A DNA stretch of 64,000 nucleotides, from positions 1-64,000 of the forward strand of contig NZ_JAME01000028.1 of assembly GCF_000521865.1 (NCBI RefSeq). The letters run 5' to 3'. Below the pieces are notes generated by a model. The model worked only from the letters and a program-made list of their open reading frames with translations. It did no database searches and was not told where the DNA came from. Below, piece by piece: positions 10,068 to 17,013 of this stretch (position 1 is the first letter of the stretch; every line of letters starts with the position of its first letter). Source of the stretch: Roseivivax isoporae LMG 25204. GTDB taxonomy: Bacteria; Pseudomonadota; Alphaproteobacteria; Rhodobacterales; Rhodobacteraceae. Both the position numbers and the translations under genes were made by a program.

Positions 10068-10700
10068 TTACTCGGCCGCCATGCCGGAATTGTAGGCGTA
10101 GGTCTTCCACGACGGCTTGTAATCGGCGTCGGCCTGGTTGCCCCAGACGGTCCAGCCGTCGCGGATGCCACGGCCGAAGAGCTCGAGATACGGCCCGCGC
10201 GAACAGCTCTCGATCAGCGCGTACTGCTCGTCCGGCTTGCGCGAATGCTCGCGCTTGCGGGTCTGCAGCATGTTCACCTGCCGCCGTCCCGCCGCCTCGG
10301 TGCGCGCGTTGGGCCCGCGCGTGCCGAAGAGCAGCAGTTCCGTCACGTTGCGGAAGTAGAACCCCACGCCGCGCCCGTCCGAGCCGCCGTCCTTGCGCAC
10401 CTTGTGCCAGACGATGTTCGACTTGTAGTCGAACCCCCACGCCTGCAGCACCCGGAGCCCGTCGGGCAGCAGCGCGTTCGGCACCCAGAGGTAGCAATGC
10501 GCCGTCTGCGCCAGGTGGTCGGCCACCGGCAGCGCGCAGATATCGTCGAGCGTCATGGTCGGATAGCGGGCGAGCCGCTTGTGCTCCGGCGCGACCTTGC
10601 CGGTGCGGTTGGTGAACCGCCACGGCGGGTCGGCCATGACGCAGCCGAAGCGGTCGTCGCCGAGAAACTCCGCCAGGTGTTGTGCTGCGTCCTGCCCCAT
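10068..10700 (-). CDS. MT-A70 family adenine-specific DNA methyltransferase
   Basis: Predicted SAM-dependent N6-adenine methyltransferase protecting DNA from the neighbouring endonuclease. The catalytic DPPW motif is at residues 24-27, followed by a small MT-A70 fold with a C-terminal segment (LELFGRGIRDGWTVWGNQ) typical of the group. At about 210 residues it is close to the small MunI-type enzymes. I favour the ATG at 10700, because codons between 10778 and 10700 are AT-rich, atypical, and contain a clear inverted-repeat element that would suit a promoter; the frame is open to an ATG at 10778 (236 residues). The gene converges with the endonuclease gene. Confidence 0.8.
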   Translation of the reverse strand: MGQDAAQHLAEFLGDDRFGCVMADPPWRFTNRTGKVAPEHKRLARYPTMTLDDICALPVADHLAQTAHCYLWVPNALLPDGLRVLQAWGFDYKSNIVWHKVRKDGGSDGRGVGFYFRNVTELLLFGTRGPNARTEAAGRRQVNMLQTRKREHSRKPDEQYALIESCSRGPYLELFGRGIRDGWTVWGNQADADYKPSWKTYAYNSGMAAE

Positions 10701-10742
10701 GCCCGAGATACTGCTCAATTCTTTGCCGAATGTCACCGCCCG

Positions 10743-10764
10743 TTCTTGCGAACGTTCTGGGAAC
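10743..10764. promoter_or_regulatory. LexA-like box and inverted repeats upstream of the methyltransferase
   Basis: The sequence contains GAAC-N7-GAAC (10750-10764), the direct-repeat form of the alphaproteobacterial LexA/SOS box. The same 22 bp also reads as two adjacent inverted repeats, GTTC-N4-GAAC (10742-10753, sharing the first G at 10742 or 10743) and GTTC-N3-GAAC (10754-10764). It lies about 50 bp upstream of the favoured methyltransferase start, in locally AT-rich DNA. About two such motifs are expected by chance in a window this size, so this is only suggestive. Confidence 0.35.
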
Positions 10765-10814
10765 ATATACGCCGGCACGGGGGGATCGCAACGCCGGATG
10801 CGGGATCGCGTCGC

Positions 10815-11531
10815 TCAGACCGCCAGCCGGGCGGTCGAGCCGTCGCGCAGAAGCCGCGCGATGCGGTCGCGCGCCGGAGCCACAGGTTCGCCCAGCGCCA
10901 GCGCGTCGCTCAGCGCATCGGCCGCGGCGGTCAGTGCAGGGTCGCCCGCGCAGCGCGCCACGCCCGACACGAACCGCGCGACGTAGTCGAGCGCCGCGGG
11001 CTCCTGCGCGGCCTCCAGCACCTGCGCCGCGTGGGCCAGGTCGTCGCGGTAGGCGACGGGGTCGCCCGGGATCGGGTCCGTCGAGACCGCGCAGCCGCCG
11101 CGCGGACGCCATTCCGACGGCAGGTGGGTCAGGATCGCCGACTGGAACGCCCAGACCGATCCCACGGGTTTTGACAGGAAGCTGTCGGCGCCCGCCGCGA
11201 GCGCAGACGCCTCGGTCGACGGGTCGCCCGAGGTGGCGAGGATCACCCGCACCCGCGGCGAGCAGAGCGACAGCTCGGCGATCAGTTCGGTTCCCGACCC
11301 GTCGGGCAGGCCGAGGTCGATCACCGCCGCCGAGGGCCGGTAGACCTGCAGGTGCCGCCGCGCCGCCGCCAGCGAATCCGCGCGCCGGATGCGGGCGCCG
11401 CTGCGCAGGCACATCAGCCGCAGCGCGTCGCAGGCATAGCGGCTGTCCTCCACCACCAGGACGGTCAGGCCCAGGAGCGGCCGCGTGGCGGTCGGGCGCA
11501 AGGCGGTTTCCAGTTCGTGCACACCCGTCAT
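10815..11531 (-). CDS. Response regulator receiver protein without a DNA-binding domain
   Basis: 238-residue cytosolic signalling protein. An N-terminal receiver domain (about residues 20-140) has all expected residues: acidic pair E28/D29, phospho-acceptor D72 in AVIDLGLPDGSG, T100 and K121 (followed by Pro). The remaining 90 residues are Ala-rich and helical with no recognisable output domain, so it may act by protein-protein contact or as a phosphate sink. There is no histidine kinase gene nearby. It lies upstream of, and in the same direction as, the methyltransferase gene but with an apparent promoter between them. Confidence 0.8.
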   Translation of the reverse strand: MTGVHELETALRPTATRPLLGLTVLVVEDSRYACDALRLMCLRSGARIRRADSLAAARRHLQVYRPSAAVIDLGLPDGSGTELIAELSLCSPRVRVILATSGDPSTEASALAAGADSFLSKPVGSVWAFQSAILTHLPSEWRPRGGCAVSTDPIPGDPVAYRDDLAHAAQVLEAAQEPAALDYVARFVSGVARCAGDPALTAAADALSDALALGEPVAPARDRIARLLRDGSTARLAV

Positions 11532-11684
11532 CAGTTCCTCCTGAACCGAAAGCGTTCCCTCTGGAATCGATCCTGCACGGACGTGTCTAACGGGCGGTTA
11601 ATGGCCGCAGGCCCGCACCCTTGCGCTCGGGCCCCGGGCGGGTCCAAATGCACAGCGCCCCGGATCCGGAGAGGAGATGCCAGC

Positions 11685-12089
11685 ATGATCGGCCGCCTGA
11701 ACCATGTCGCCATCGCGGTTCCCGATCTCGATGCCGCCGCCGCGCAGTACCGCGACGCGCTCGGCGCCGAGGTGGGCGCGCCGCAGGCCGAGCCCGACCA
11801 CGGCGTCACGGTCGTGTTCATCACGCTCCCGAACACCAAGATCGAGCTCTTGCATCCCCTGGGCGCGGACAGCCCCATCGCGGGCTTCCTGCAGAAGAAC
11901 CCGTCGGGCGGGATCCACCACATCTGCTACGAGGTCGAGGACATCATCGCCGCCCGCGACAACCTGCAGGCTCAGGGCGCGCGCGTGCTCGGCACCGGCG
12001 AGCCGAAGATCGGCGCGCACGGCAAGCCGGTGCTGTTCCTGCACCCCAAGGACTTCAACGGCTGTCTCGTGGAACTCGAGGAGGTCTGA
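11685..12089 (+). CDS. mce: Methylmalonyl-CoA epimerase
   Basis: 134-residue vicinal-oxygen-chelate enzyme that interconverts (2S)- and (2R)-methylmalonyl-CoA, needed for propionyl-CoA assimilation and the ethylmalonyl-CoA pathway. Metal-ligand candidates are H7 (LNHVAI), His78/79 (GGIHHICYEV) and E130 (CLVELEEV), at the positions expected for the family. The ATG at 11685 has a GAGGAG ribosome site 9 nt upstream. The following DUF1467 gene starts 4 bp after its stop codon, a pairing common in Rhodobacteraceae. Confidence 0.95.
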   Translation: MIGRLNHVAIAVPDLDAAAAQYRDALGAEVGAPQAEPDHGVTVVFITLPNTKIELLHPLGADSPIAGFLQKNPSGGIHHICYEVEDIIAARDNLQAQGARVLGTGEPKIGAHGKPVLFLHPKDFNGCLVELEEV

Positions 12090-12093
12090 GCCC

Positions 12094-12384
12094 ATGTCGA
12101 TCGCATCCGCACTCGTCCTCTTCGCCGTGATCTGGTTCCTCACCTTCCTCGTGGTGATCCCGATCCGCCTCAAGACGCAGGGCGACCTCGGCAAGGTCGT
12201 GCCGGGCACCCATTCCGCCTCGCCCGAGGTTCACAATCTCGGCCGCAAGGCCTGGATCACCACCGCCATCACCTTCGTGATCTGGGCGATCGTGGCCGGC
12301 ATCATCGTCTCGGGCTGGATCGGCGTGCGCGACATCGACTTCTTCGGGCGCATGGGCCCCGCGCCCGTCGAGGACACCCAGTAG
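12094..12384 (+). CDS. DUF1467 family membrane protein
   Basis: 96-residue inner-membrane protein with two predicted membrane helices (about residues 4-23 and 50-70) joined by a polar loop containing a Lys-Thr-Gln-Gly-Asp segment. The family is confined mainly to alphaproteobacteria and has no known function. It sits 4 bp downstream of mce and is probably co-transcribed, but a metabolic link to the epimerase is not established. It converges with the EI24 gene, leaving 3 bp between the stops. Confidence 0.85.
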   Translation: MSIASALVLFAVIWFLTFLVVIPIRLKTQGDLGKVVPGTHSASPEVHNLGRKAWITTAITFVIWAIVAGIIVSGWIGVRDIDFFGRMGPAPVEDTQ

Positions 12385-12387
12385 CCC

Positions 12388-13092
12388 TCAGACGCGGGCC
12401 GAGCGCGCCTCGAGCGCGTGGAAGAGATGGGTGAAGGTCGCGGCACCCAGGATCGGGACCAGAAGGTTCAGGATCGGCACCGACAGCGGCACCGCCATCA
12501 GCACGCCCGCGATCCAGATCGTCGCGGCATGCCGCCGCCTCCGGGCCATCGCGCCAGCCCGGCCGACCCGGCGCATCGCGGCCAGGGTGTAGTATTCCCG
12601 CCCCAGCAGGAACCCGTTCATCGCCCAGAAGATGAAGGGCGCGAAGGGCGGCAGCAGCAGGTAGAGCAGGAACGCCCCGAGATTGGCGGCGACCAGCACA
12701 CCCATGAACCCAGCCGTGTCGCGCACCGCGTCGAGGAACGGGATGCGCTCCGCCTCGGGCAGCGCGGGATAGTGCCGGTCCTCCACCGCCTGCGCCACGT
12801 TGTCGAGGAACATGGAGGTGATCGCCGAGGCGACGGGCACCATAAGGAACACCGACAGCACCAGCATCAGCAGGATCGACCCCGCGCCCGCGACGTCGTC
12901 GAGCCACGTGATCTCGCCCGCCCAGGGCAGGCTGAACGTGTCGGGCACGAGCCACGTCACCAGCCACACGAAGGCCACGTAGAAGGCGGCGAGCAGCGCG
13001 ACGGTCAGCGCGAGCCCGGTCCACAGCACCCGGCGGAACCGCGGATCGTCGCCGAGCTGGCCGATCGCGCGCAGGACGGCTCGCAGGATCAT
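12388..13092 (-). CDS. EI24/CysZ-like multi-pass membrane protein
   Basis: 234-residue inner-membrane protein of the EI24 domain family, which includes the sulfate permease-like CysZ. Four or more hydrophobic segments are visible, for example near residues 24-48, 68-90, 129-160 and 192-222, with an Arg-rich loop (ARRRRH) before the last. The start overlaps the stop of the upstream nitroreductase gene by 4 bp (ATGA), so the two are one transcription unit. A role in sulfate uptake cannot be claimed because no sulfur-assimilation genes flank it. Confidence 0.8.
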   Translation of the reverse strand: MILRAVLRAIGQLGDDPRFRRVLWTGLALTVALLAAFYVAFVWLVTWLVPDTFSLPWAGEITWLDDVAGAGSILLMLVLSVFLMVPVASAITSMFLDNVAQAVEDRHYPALPEAERIPFLDAVRDTAGFMGVLVAANLGAFLLYLLLPPFAPFIFWAMNGFLLGREYYTLAAMRRVGRAGAMARRRRHAATIWIAGVLMAVPLSVPILNLLVPILGAATFTHLFHALEARSARV

Positions 13093-13667
13093 GCGCGCGA
13101 CCAGTCGGTGATGGCGTCGAGGTCGGGCCGCGGCCGCTCGGGCGGCGCCGAGGTCTCCGTCCCGAGATGCACGAACCCCGCCACGCGCTCGTGCGCGGCA
13201 AGGTCCACCGTCGCCTCGCCGAAACCGCGGTCATGCGCGGGCCAGCCGGTCAGCCAGTTGGCGCCCCACCCTGCGGCCAGCGCCGCGTTCAGGAGCGCGA
13301 GGCAGGCGGCGCCGGCGGAATAGGTCTGCTCGATCGCGGGGATCTTCGGCGCGTCGCGCTGCACCTCGATCACCGCGACGCAGAGCGGGCTGTCGGCGAA
13401 CTGCGCCCGGCCCTTCTCGGCCTGTTCTGGATCGAGCGCGAGCACCGCGGCACGCGCCAGCGCCGTCTCCGCCATGGCGTCGAGCGCCGCGCGCCCCAGA
13501 ACCACGAACCGCCAGGGCTCGAGCTTGCCGTGGTCGGGGGTGCGCGCCGCCGCGGTCAGGATCGGGCGCAGGGCGTCGGCATCCGGGGCGGGCGCGCGCA
13601 GCGTCTTTGCCGGGCGGGACCGGCGGGTGAGCAGGAAGTCGAGCGCGGCGTCGTTGCGGGGCGGCAT
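13089..13667 (-). CDS. Nitroreductase family protein (YdjA-like)
   Basis: 192-residue FMN-dependent oxidoreductase-like protein. The N-terminal RRSRPAK segment (about residues 15-21) and the later TPDHGKLEPWRFVVL region are typical FMN-contact motifs of the short YdjA-type nitroreductases, which lack parts of the NfsA/NfsB fold. A Gly-Trp-rich stretch (AAGWGANWLTGWP) lies before the C-terminus. The natural substrate is unknown. It is co-transcribed with the EI24 gene (4-bp overlap). Confidence 0.85.
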   Translation of the reverse strand: MPPRNDAALDFLLTRRSRPAKTLRAPAPDADALRPILTAAARTPDHGKLEPWRFVVLGRAALDAMAETALARAAVLALDPEQAEKGRAQFADSPLCVAVIEVQRDAPKIPAIEQTYSAGAACLALLNAALAAGWGANWLTGWPAHDRGFGEATVDLAAHERVAGFVHLGTETSAPPERPRPDLDAITDWSRA

Positions 13668-13730
13668 GGGTCCCTCCGGGATGTCGGTCCGCGCCTATGT
13701 CGCCTCTCGCGCCGGCGGTTTCAACTGCGC

Positions 13731-13747
13731 GCGTCCGCGCCGGACGC
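13731..13747. terminator. Hairpin between the small conserved gene and the nitroreductase gene
   Basis: GCGTCCG (13731-13737) pairs with CGGACGC (13741-13747) around a 3-nt loop, in the 101-bp gap between the 81-residue gene and the nitroreductase gene. No T run follows on the minus strand. It overlaps the 18-bp repeat shared with the carB leader (13735-13752 and 5234-5251). Confidence 0.4.
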
Positions 13748-13768
13748 CTGTCGCAGGCAAGCCCGGCC

Positions 13769-14014
13769 CTAGCCGCCGGTGCCCGCGTCCTTCCTCGAAT
13801 ACACGCCCTCGGGCAGCTGGATCGCCGCGGCGAGATCGCGCATCTGGCTGATCGACAGGGTGATCCGCATCACCTGGTCGGTCCGGGGATCGTATTGTTC
13901 GACGGTGATGCATTCCTCGAACGAGTTCACCACCACGTCCTCCTGCAGGGGCGCGGGACCCTCGTCGACCAGCGTGACGACCGTCGCGTCGAATTCGTGC
14001 TCGATGCTGAACAT
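13769..14014 (-). CDS. Small conserved hypothetical protein (81 aa)
   Basis: Acidic, cytosolic-looking protein without signal or membrane segment. The sequence is well balanced (EHEFDATVVTLVDEG at residues 5-19, then a Cys at about 35, and RITLSISQMRDLAAAIQLPEG near the end) and its codon use matches real genes, so I take it as genuine. The C-terminal half resembles a short beta-strand plus helix unit. I do not recognise a named family. The upstream DCC protein gene ends 9 bp before it and may be in the same transcript. Confidence 0.65.
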   Translation of the reverse strand: MFSIEHEFDATVVTLVDEGPAPLQEDVVVNSFEECITVEQYDPRTDQVMRITLSISQMRDLAAAIQLPEGVYSRKDAGTGG

Positions 14015-14023
14015 GGCGCCAGC

Positions 14024-14410
14024 CTAGCCGCGCGGCACGGCCTTGCCCAGTCTTTCCCTGCGGCGGTGCAGGGCAAAGAGCGCGGGCGCCGCCACGTGAT
14101 CGTAGAGCGCCGCTGCAACCGGCGCGACCACCGGCAGCCGCACCGTGCGGGCCAGCCAGCGAAGCCGCGGGATGCGCTCCCAGACGAGCGCGAACGCCGG
14201 GATCCCGCTTACCAGCACGTCGTCCTTCATCACGTGGAACCGCCGCGCCGCATCGCGCCTGGTCAGGCCGAATCGCGCGAGATCACCGCCCGAAAGCCCG
14301 CGGAAGGCGATGTCGAGGCCGTGCGTCCGGGTCAGCCGCCGGTAGCCCGCGACCTCGCGCGCGCAGATCGGGCAGGTGTCGTTGTAGATCACGGTCAGCT
14401 CGTCGGTCAT
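14024..14410 (-). CDS. DUF393/DCC family thiol-disulfide oxidoreductase-like protein
   Basis: 128-residue protein with the diagnostic DxxCxxC motif of the DCC family: D11-T-C13-P-I-C16 in YNDTCPICAREVAGY. Members are predicted to have a thioredoxin-like fold and redox-active cysteines; a cellular substrate is not known. I use the ATG at 14410, which puts the motif right after the first beta strand as in the family; the upstream ATG at 14449 adds 13 unrelated residues. The gene is divergent from the M48 protease gene. Confidence 0.85.
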   Translation of the reverse strand: MTDELTVIYNDTCPICAREVAGYRRLTRTHGLDIAFRGLSGGDLARFGLTRRDAARRFHVMKDDVLVSGIPAFALVWERIPRLRWLARTVRLPVVAPVAAALYDHVAAPALFALHRRRERLGKAVPRG

Positions 14411-14523
14411 GGCGCGCAGATAGGTGTCGGCGGGCCGATGCCAAGTCACGCAGAAATGGGTGGCCGGTCGGCGGGCGCGCGCTTATTCAGGACATGTCAC
14501 ACTGAAGCGTGCCGGAGTCCTTC

Positions 14524-15267
14524 ATGCGCCGCCTGCTCCCGCTGGTCCTCTGCCTCGGCGCGGCCCTCGCCGCCTGCGCCCCGATCGACGTGTCGCCGGT
14601 GCCGCCGGGCAGCGACGTGCCGACCACGGAACCCGGCGGGCCGCTCGTCACCGAGCAGGGAGAGCTACGCAACCGCGCCGAGCGCGCGGCGCGCCAGTTC
14701 GTGCAGGTGGTCGATACCGTCGAGCCGGTGGCAGAGGCCGAGTGTCGCCGCGTCGCGTCGAACGCCAACTGCAACTTCATCATCGTGGTCGACGATCGCC
14801 CGGGCCAGGCGCCGAACGCGTTCCAGACGCTCGACCGCGCCGGCCGGCCGATCCTCGCCTTCAACCTCGCGCTCATCGCCTCCGTCGACAACGCGGACGA
14901 ACTGGCCTTCGTCATGGGCCACGAGGCCTCGCACCACATCCTGGGCCACCTCGCGCGGTCGCAGCAGAACGCCGCCGTGGGCGCCGTGATCTTCTCCGGG
15001 CTCGCCGCCATGACCGGGGCGGGCCCCGAGAGCGTGCGCTCGGCCGAACAGTTCGGCGCCGCAGTGGGCGCCCGCACCTATTCCAAGGAATTCGAGCTCG
15101 AGGCCGATCGTCTGGGCACGATCATCACCGCGCGCTCGGGCTACAACCCGGTGCGCGGCGCCGAGTTCTTCATGCGCATCCCCGACCCCGGGAACCGCTT
15201 CCTCGGCACGCACCCGCCCAACGCGCAGCGCATCGAGGTCGTGCGCCGCACCGCCGCGGGTCTCTGA
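14524..15267 (+). CDS. M48 family metalloprotease, predicted lipoprotein
   Basis: 247-residue zinc protease of the M48 (BepA/LoiP-like) group. The first 17 residues form a signal ending in lipobox LAAC with Cys18, so the protein is expected to be lipid-anchored in the periplasm. The zinc motif HExxH is H133-E-A-S-H137 within MGHEASHHILGH, and the third ligand is probably in the ELEADRLG segment. Such proteases degrade misfolded outer-membrane proteins. The start at 14524 has GGAG 7 nt upstream; the ATG at 14509 lacks a ribosome site. The short C-terminus lacks the TPR domain of BepA. Confidence 0.9.
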   Translation: MRRLLPLVLCLGAALAACAPIDVSPVPPGSDVPTTEPGGPLVTEQGELRNRAERAARQFVQVVDTVEPVAEAECRRVASNANCNFIIVVDDRPGQAPNAFQTLDRAGRPILAFNLALIASVDNADELAFVMGHEASHHILGHLARSQQNAAVGAVIFSGLAAMTGAGPESVRSAEQFGAAVGARTYSKEFELEADRLGTIITARSGYNPVRGAEFFMRIPDPGNRFLGTHPPNAQRIEVVRRTAAGL

Positions 15268-15274
15268 TCCCCGA

Positions 15275-15316
15275 TTGATCCAGGTCAAGGCGCGTGGCCC
15301 GCGCCTCGCCTATCCT
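15275..15316 (+). promoter_or_regulatory. FnrL/Crp-Fnr-type promoter of the DUF6455 gene
   Basis: TTGATCCAGGTCAA (15275-15288) matches the FNR/FnrL consensus TTGAT-N4-ATCAA with one change. A -10-like TATCCT lies at 15311-15316, so transcription would start near 15323. That places the box centre at about -41.5, the textbook position for class II activation by FNR. The coding start follows at 15349. Confidence 0.6.
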
Positions 15317-15348
15317 GCCGCTGTCGGATGCCAGCGAGGGAGAATGCG

Positions 15349-15618
15349 ATGCAGGGCCGAGCCACGTTGAAACGTCACGCGGCACTCGTCGACCGGATGG
15401 CGACCGCGCTCGGTGTCGACCTCGAGGAGGCGACATTGAGGGGAGAGATGGCGTTCGACGATCTCGCCGACGCGGTCCTGCGCTGCACGGGCTGCGCGGC
15501 GCCCTGCGCCTGCGACCGCTGGCTCGACGCGCTGCAGGTTCCGGCGGACGCGCCGCCGGACTTTTGCCGCAACGCGCCGCTGCTGACCGGGCTGGTCGCG
15601 GCTGCGCACCGGCGCTAG
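15349..15618 (+). CDS. DUF6455 family cysteine-rich protein
   Basis: 89-residue soluble protein with five cysteines: C46, C49, C53, C55 (CTGCAAPCAC) and C73. The cysteine spacing suggests metal or iron-sulfur binding, though no function is established. Members are common in Rhodobacteraceae, often near genes for low-oxygen or denitrifying growth. The start at 15349 follows a GGGAGA ribosome site; the ATG at 15328 overlaps the predicted transcription start. The upstream FNR-type box suggests induction when oxygen is low. Confidence 0.8.
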   Translation: MQGRATLKRHAALVDRMATALGVDLEEATLRGEMAFDDLADAVLRCTGCAAPCACDRWLDALQVPADAPPDFCRNAPLLTGLVAAAHRR

Positions 15619-15631
15619 CCGCCGGTCCGGC

Positions 15632-15710
15632 GATGCGGCGGGAGCGGGGTGCGCCCGCCGCATCGACTGCGGGCACGACGTGCCCGCGGGCCGGGGCGCA
15701 CGCGCCCCGG
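15632..15710. repeat. Three tandem GC-rich hairpins between convergent genes
   Basis: Three perfect inverted repeats follow each other in 79 bp: GATGCGGCGGG/CCCGCCGCATC (15632-15642 with 15654-15664), GCGGGCAC/GTGCCCGC (15669-15676 with 15680-15687), and CCGGGGCGC/GCGCCCCGG (15691-15699 with 15702-15710). They fill the gap between the stop codons of the DUF6455 gene and the NDUFA9-like gene. They probably act as a bidirectional transcription end or mRNA 3-prime protection element; no T run is present. Confidence 0.75.
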
Positions 15711-15714
15711 AGCG

Positions 15715-16698
15715 TCACATGCGGCGCAGGTTGCGCGCGGATTCCTTGATCTCGGAATACTGGCCCGACGGGCGGAACCGCCACAGGTAGTCGGGCAGCA
15801 CCGCCTCGAGAGACACGGGCTCGATGCCGAGATCGGCAAAGCCCGGATGGGTGCCGCTCACCACGTTGTCGCGCTTGAGGTTCGCCACCTGGTCGCGCGT
15901 CAGCGGCGGCAGGATCAGCCCGAAGCTCATCTTCTGCAGCAGCCCGAACGCCCCGCCCATGAGCGACGCCACCGGAAACGGAACGTTCAAGATGAGCTTG
16001 CGGCGGCGCACGATGCGCAGCATCTGCTGCATGAGCTCGCGGAACGTGTTCACGTCCGGCCCGCCCAGCTCGTAGATGCCCGGCGCGGCCGTGCCGAGGA
16101 TGCCCGCGACCGCCGCGCGCGCCACGTCGTCCACGTAGACCGGCTGGAACCGCGTGCCGGCGCCCACGACGGGCAGCACCGGGCCGAGTTTCGTCATCGC
16201 CGCGAAACGGTTGAAGAACGCGTCCTCCGGCCCGAAGACGATGGACGGCCGCAGGATCACGGCGCCCGGCATGTGGCGCAGCACGGCCTCCTCGCCGGCG
16301 GCCTTGGTGCGGGCATAGGCGCTGCGGGACTCCGCGTCCGCGCCGATGGCCGAGACGTGCACCATGCGCGGCACGCCCACCTCGGCCGCGAGTCGCGCGA
16401 TGCGCCCGGCCCCCTCGGCCTGCACGGCGTCGAAGGTGTTGCGGCCGATCTCGGTCAGCACGCCCACGCAGTTCACCACCGCGTCCGCGCCGCGCGCCAC
16501 GTCACGCACGCTGGCATCGTCGCGGATGTTGCAGAAGACGGGCTCGACCTGACCCACGACGCCGTAGGGCCGCACGAAGATCGCGTCGTTCGGCCGGCGG
16601 ACGGCCACGCGCACGCGCCAGCCCTCCTGCGCCATGCGGCGCGCGATGTAGCGTCCGACGAAGCCGCTGCCGCCGTAGATGGTGACGAGTTTGGACAT
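15715..16698 (-). CDS. NDUFA9-like NAD(P)-binding protein (complex I-associated SDR)
   Basis: 327-residue atypical short-chain dehydrogenase. The Rossmann motif GGSGFVG is at residues 9-15 and is followed by the NmrA-like region ([18 protein letters not shown]). In eukaryotes and alphaproteobacteria this subgroup is linked to respiratory complex I (NDUFA9) as an NADPH-binding accessory protein. The start at 16698 places the Rossmann motif at the usual distance; the longer open frame to 16806 is Pro/Cys-rich and not family-like. It converges with the DUF6455 gene across a triple hairpin. Confidence 0.88.
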   Translation of the reverse strand: MSKLVTIYGGSGFVGRYIARRMAQEGWRVRVAVRRPNDAIFVRPYGVVGQVEPVFCNIRDDASVRDVARGADAVVNCVGVLTEIGRNTFDAVQAEGAGRIARLAAEVGVPRMVHVSAIGADAESRSAYARTKAAGEEAVLRHMPGAVILRPSIVFGPEDAFFNRFAAMTKLGPVLPVVGAGTRFQPVYVDDVARAAVAGILGTAAPGIYELGGPDVNTFRELMQQMLRIVRRRKLILNVPFPVASLMGGAFGLLQKMSFGLILPPLTRDQVANLKRDNVVSGTHPGFADLGIEPVSLEAVLPDYLWRFRPSGQYSEIKESARNLRRM

Positions 16699-16799
16699 GC
16701 CGATACTCCCTCGCGCGGTGCTCGCGCCCTTCTCTATCGGTGCGGGCCAAGGCGGGCAAGCCGACAGGCCGCCGCACGCGGTTTTCTCCGCGAGGGGCG

Positions 16800-16828
16800 T
16801 TGACACCGCCCGAGCCCGGGTCTAAACG
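16800..16828 (+). promoter_or_regulatory. Sigma-70 promoter of tRNA-Leu
   Basis: A consensus TTGACA (16800-16805), exactly 17 bp, then TAAACG (16823-16828). The expected transcription start near 16835 is about 10 nt before the mature tRNA end at 16845. This is the strongest -35/-10 pair I noticed in the window. Confidence 0.7.
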
Positions 16829-16844
16829 CCCCGTCACGCAACCT

Positions 16845-16930
16845 GCCCAGGTGGCGGAATGGTAGACGCGCCAGCTTCAGGTGCTGGTGTCCGTATGGAC
16901 GTGGAGGTTCGAGTCCTCTCCTGGGCACCA
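16845..16930 (+). tRNA. tRNA-Leu (anticodon CAG)
   Basis: Class II tRNA of 86 nt including an encoded CCA. The acceptor arms GCCCAGG and CCTGGGC pair perfectly; the anticodon stem CCAGC/GCTGG encloses loop TTCAGGT with anticodon CAG, which reads CUG leucine codons. The long variable arm (around TGTCCGTATGGACG) and the T arm GAGGTTCGAGTCCTC are intact. CUG is the dominant leucine codon of a genome this GC-rich. Confidence 0.97.
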
Positions 16931-17013
16931 CTTGCCAATCTCCGAAAATCAGCCGTCCGATCCGCCGCGCATCCCGCGCGTGACGGGCCTGTCCCTCAGG
17001 CCGACACAGGCGG

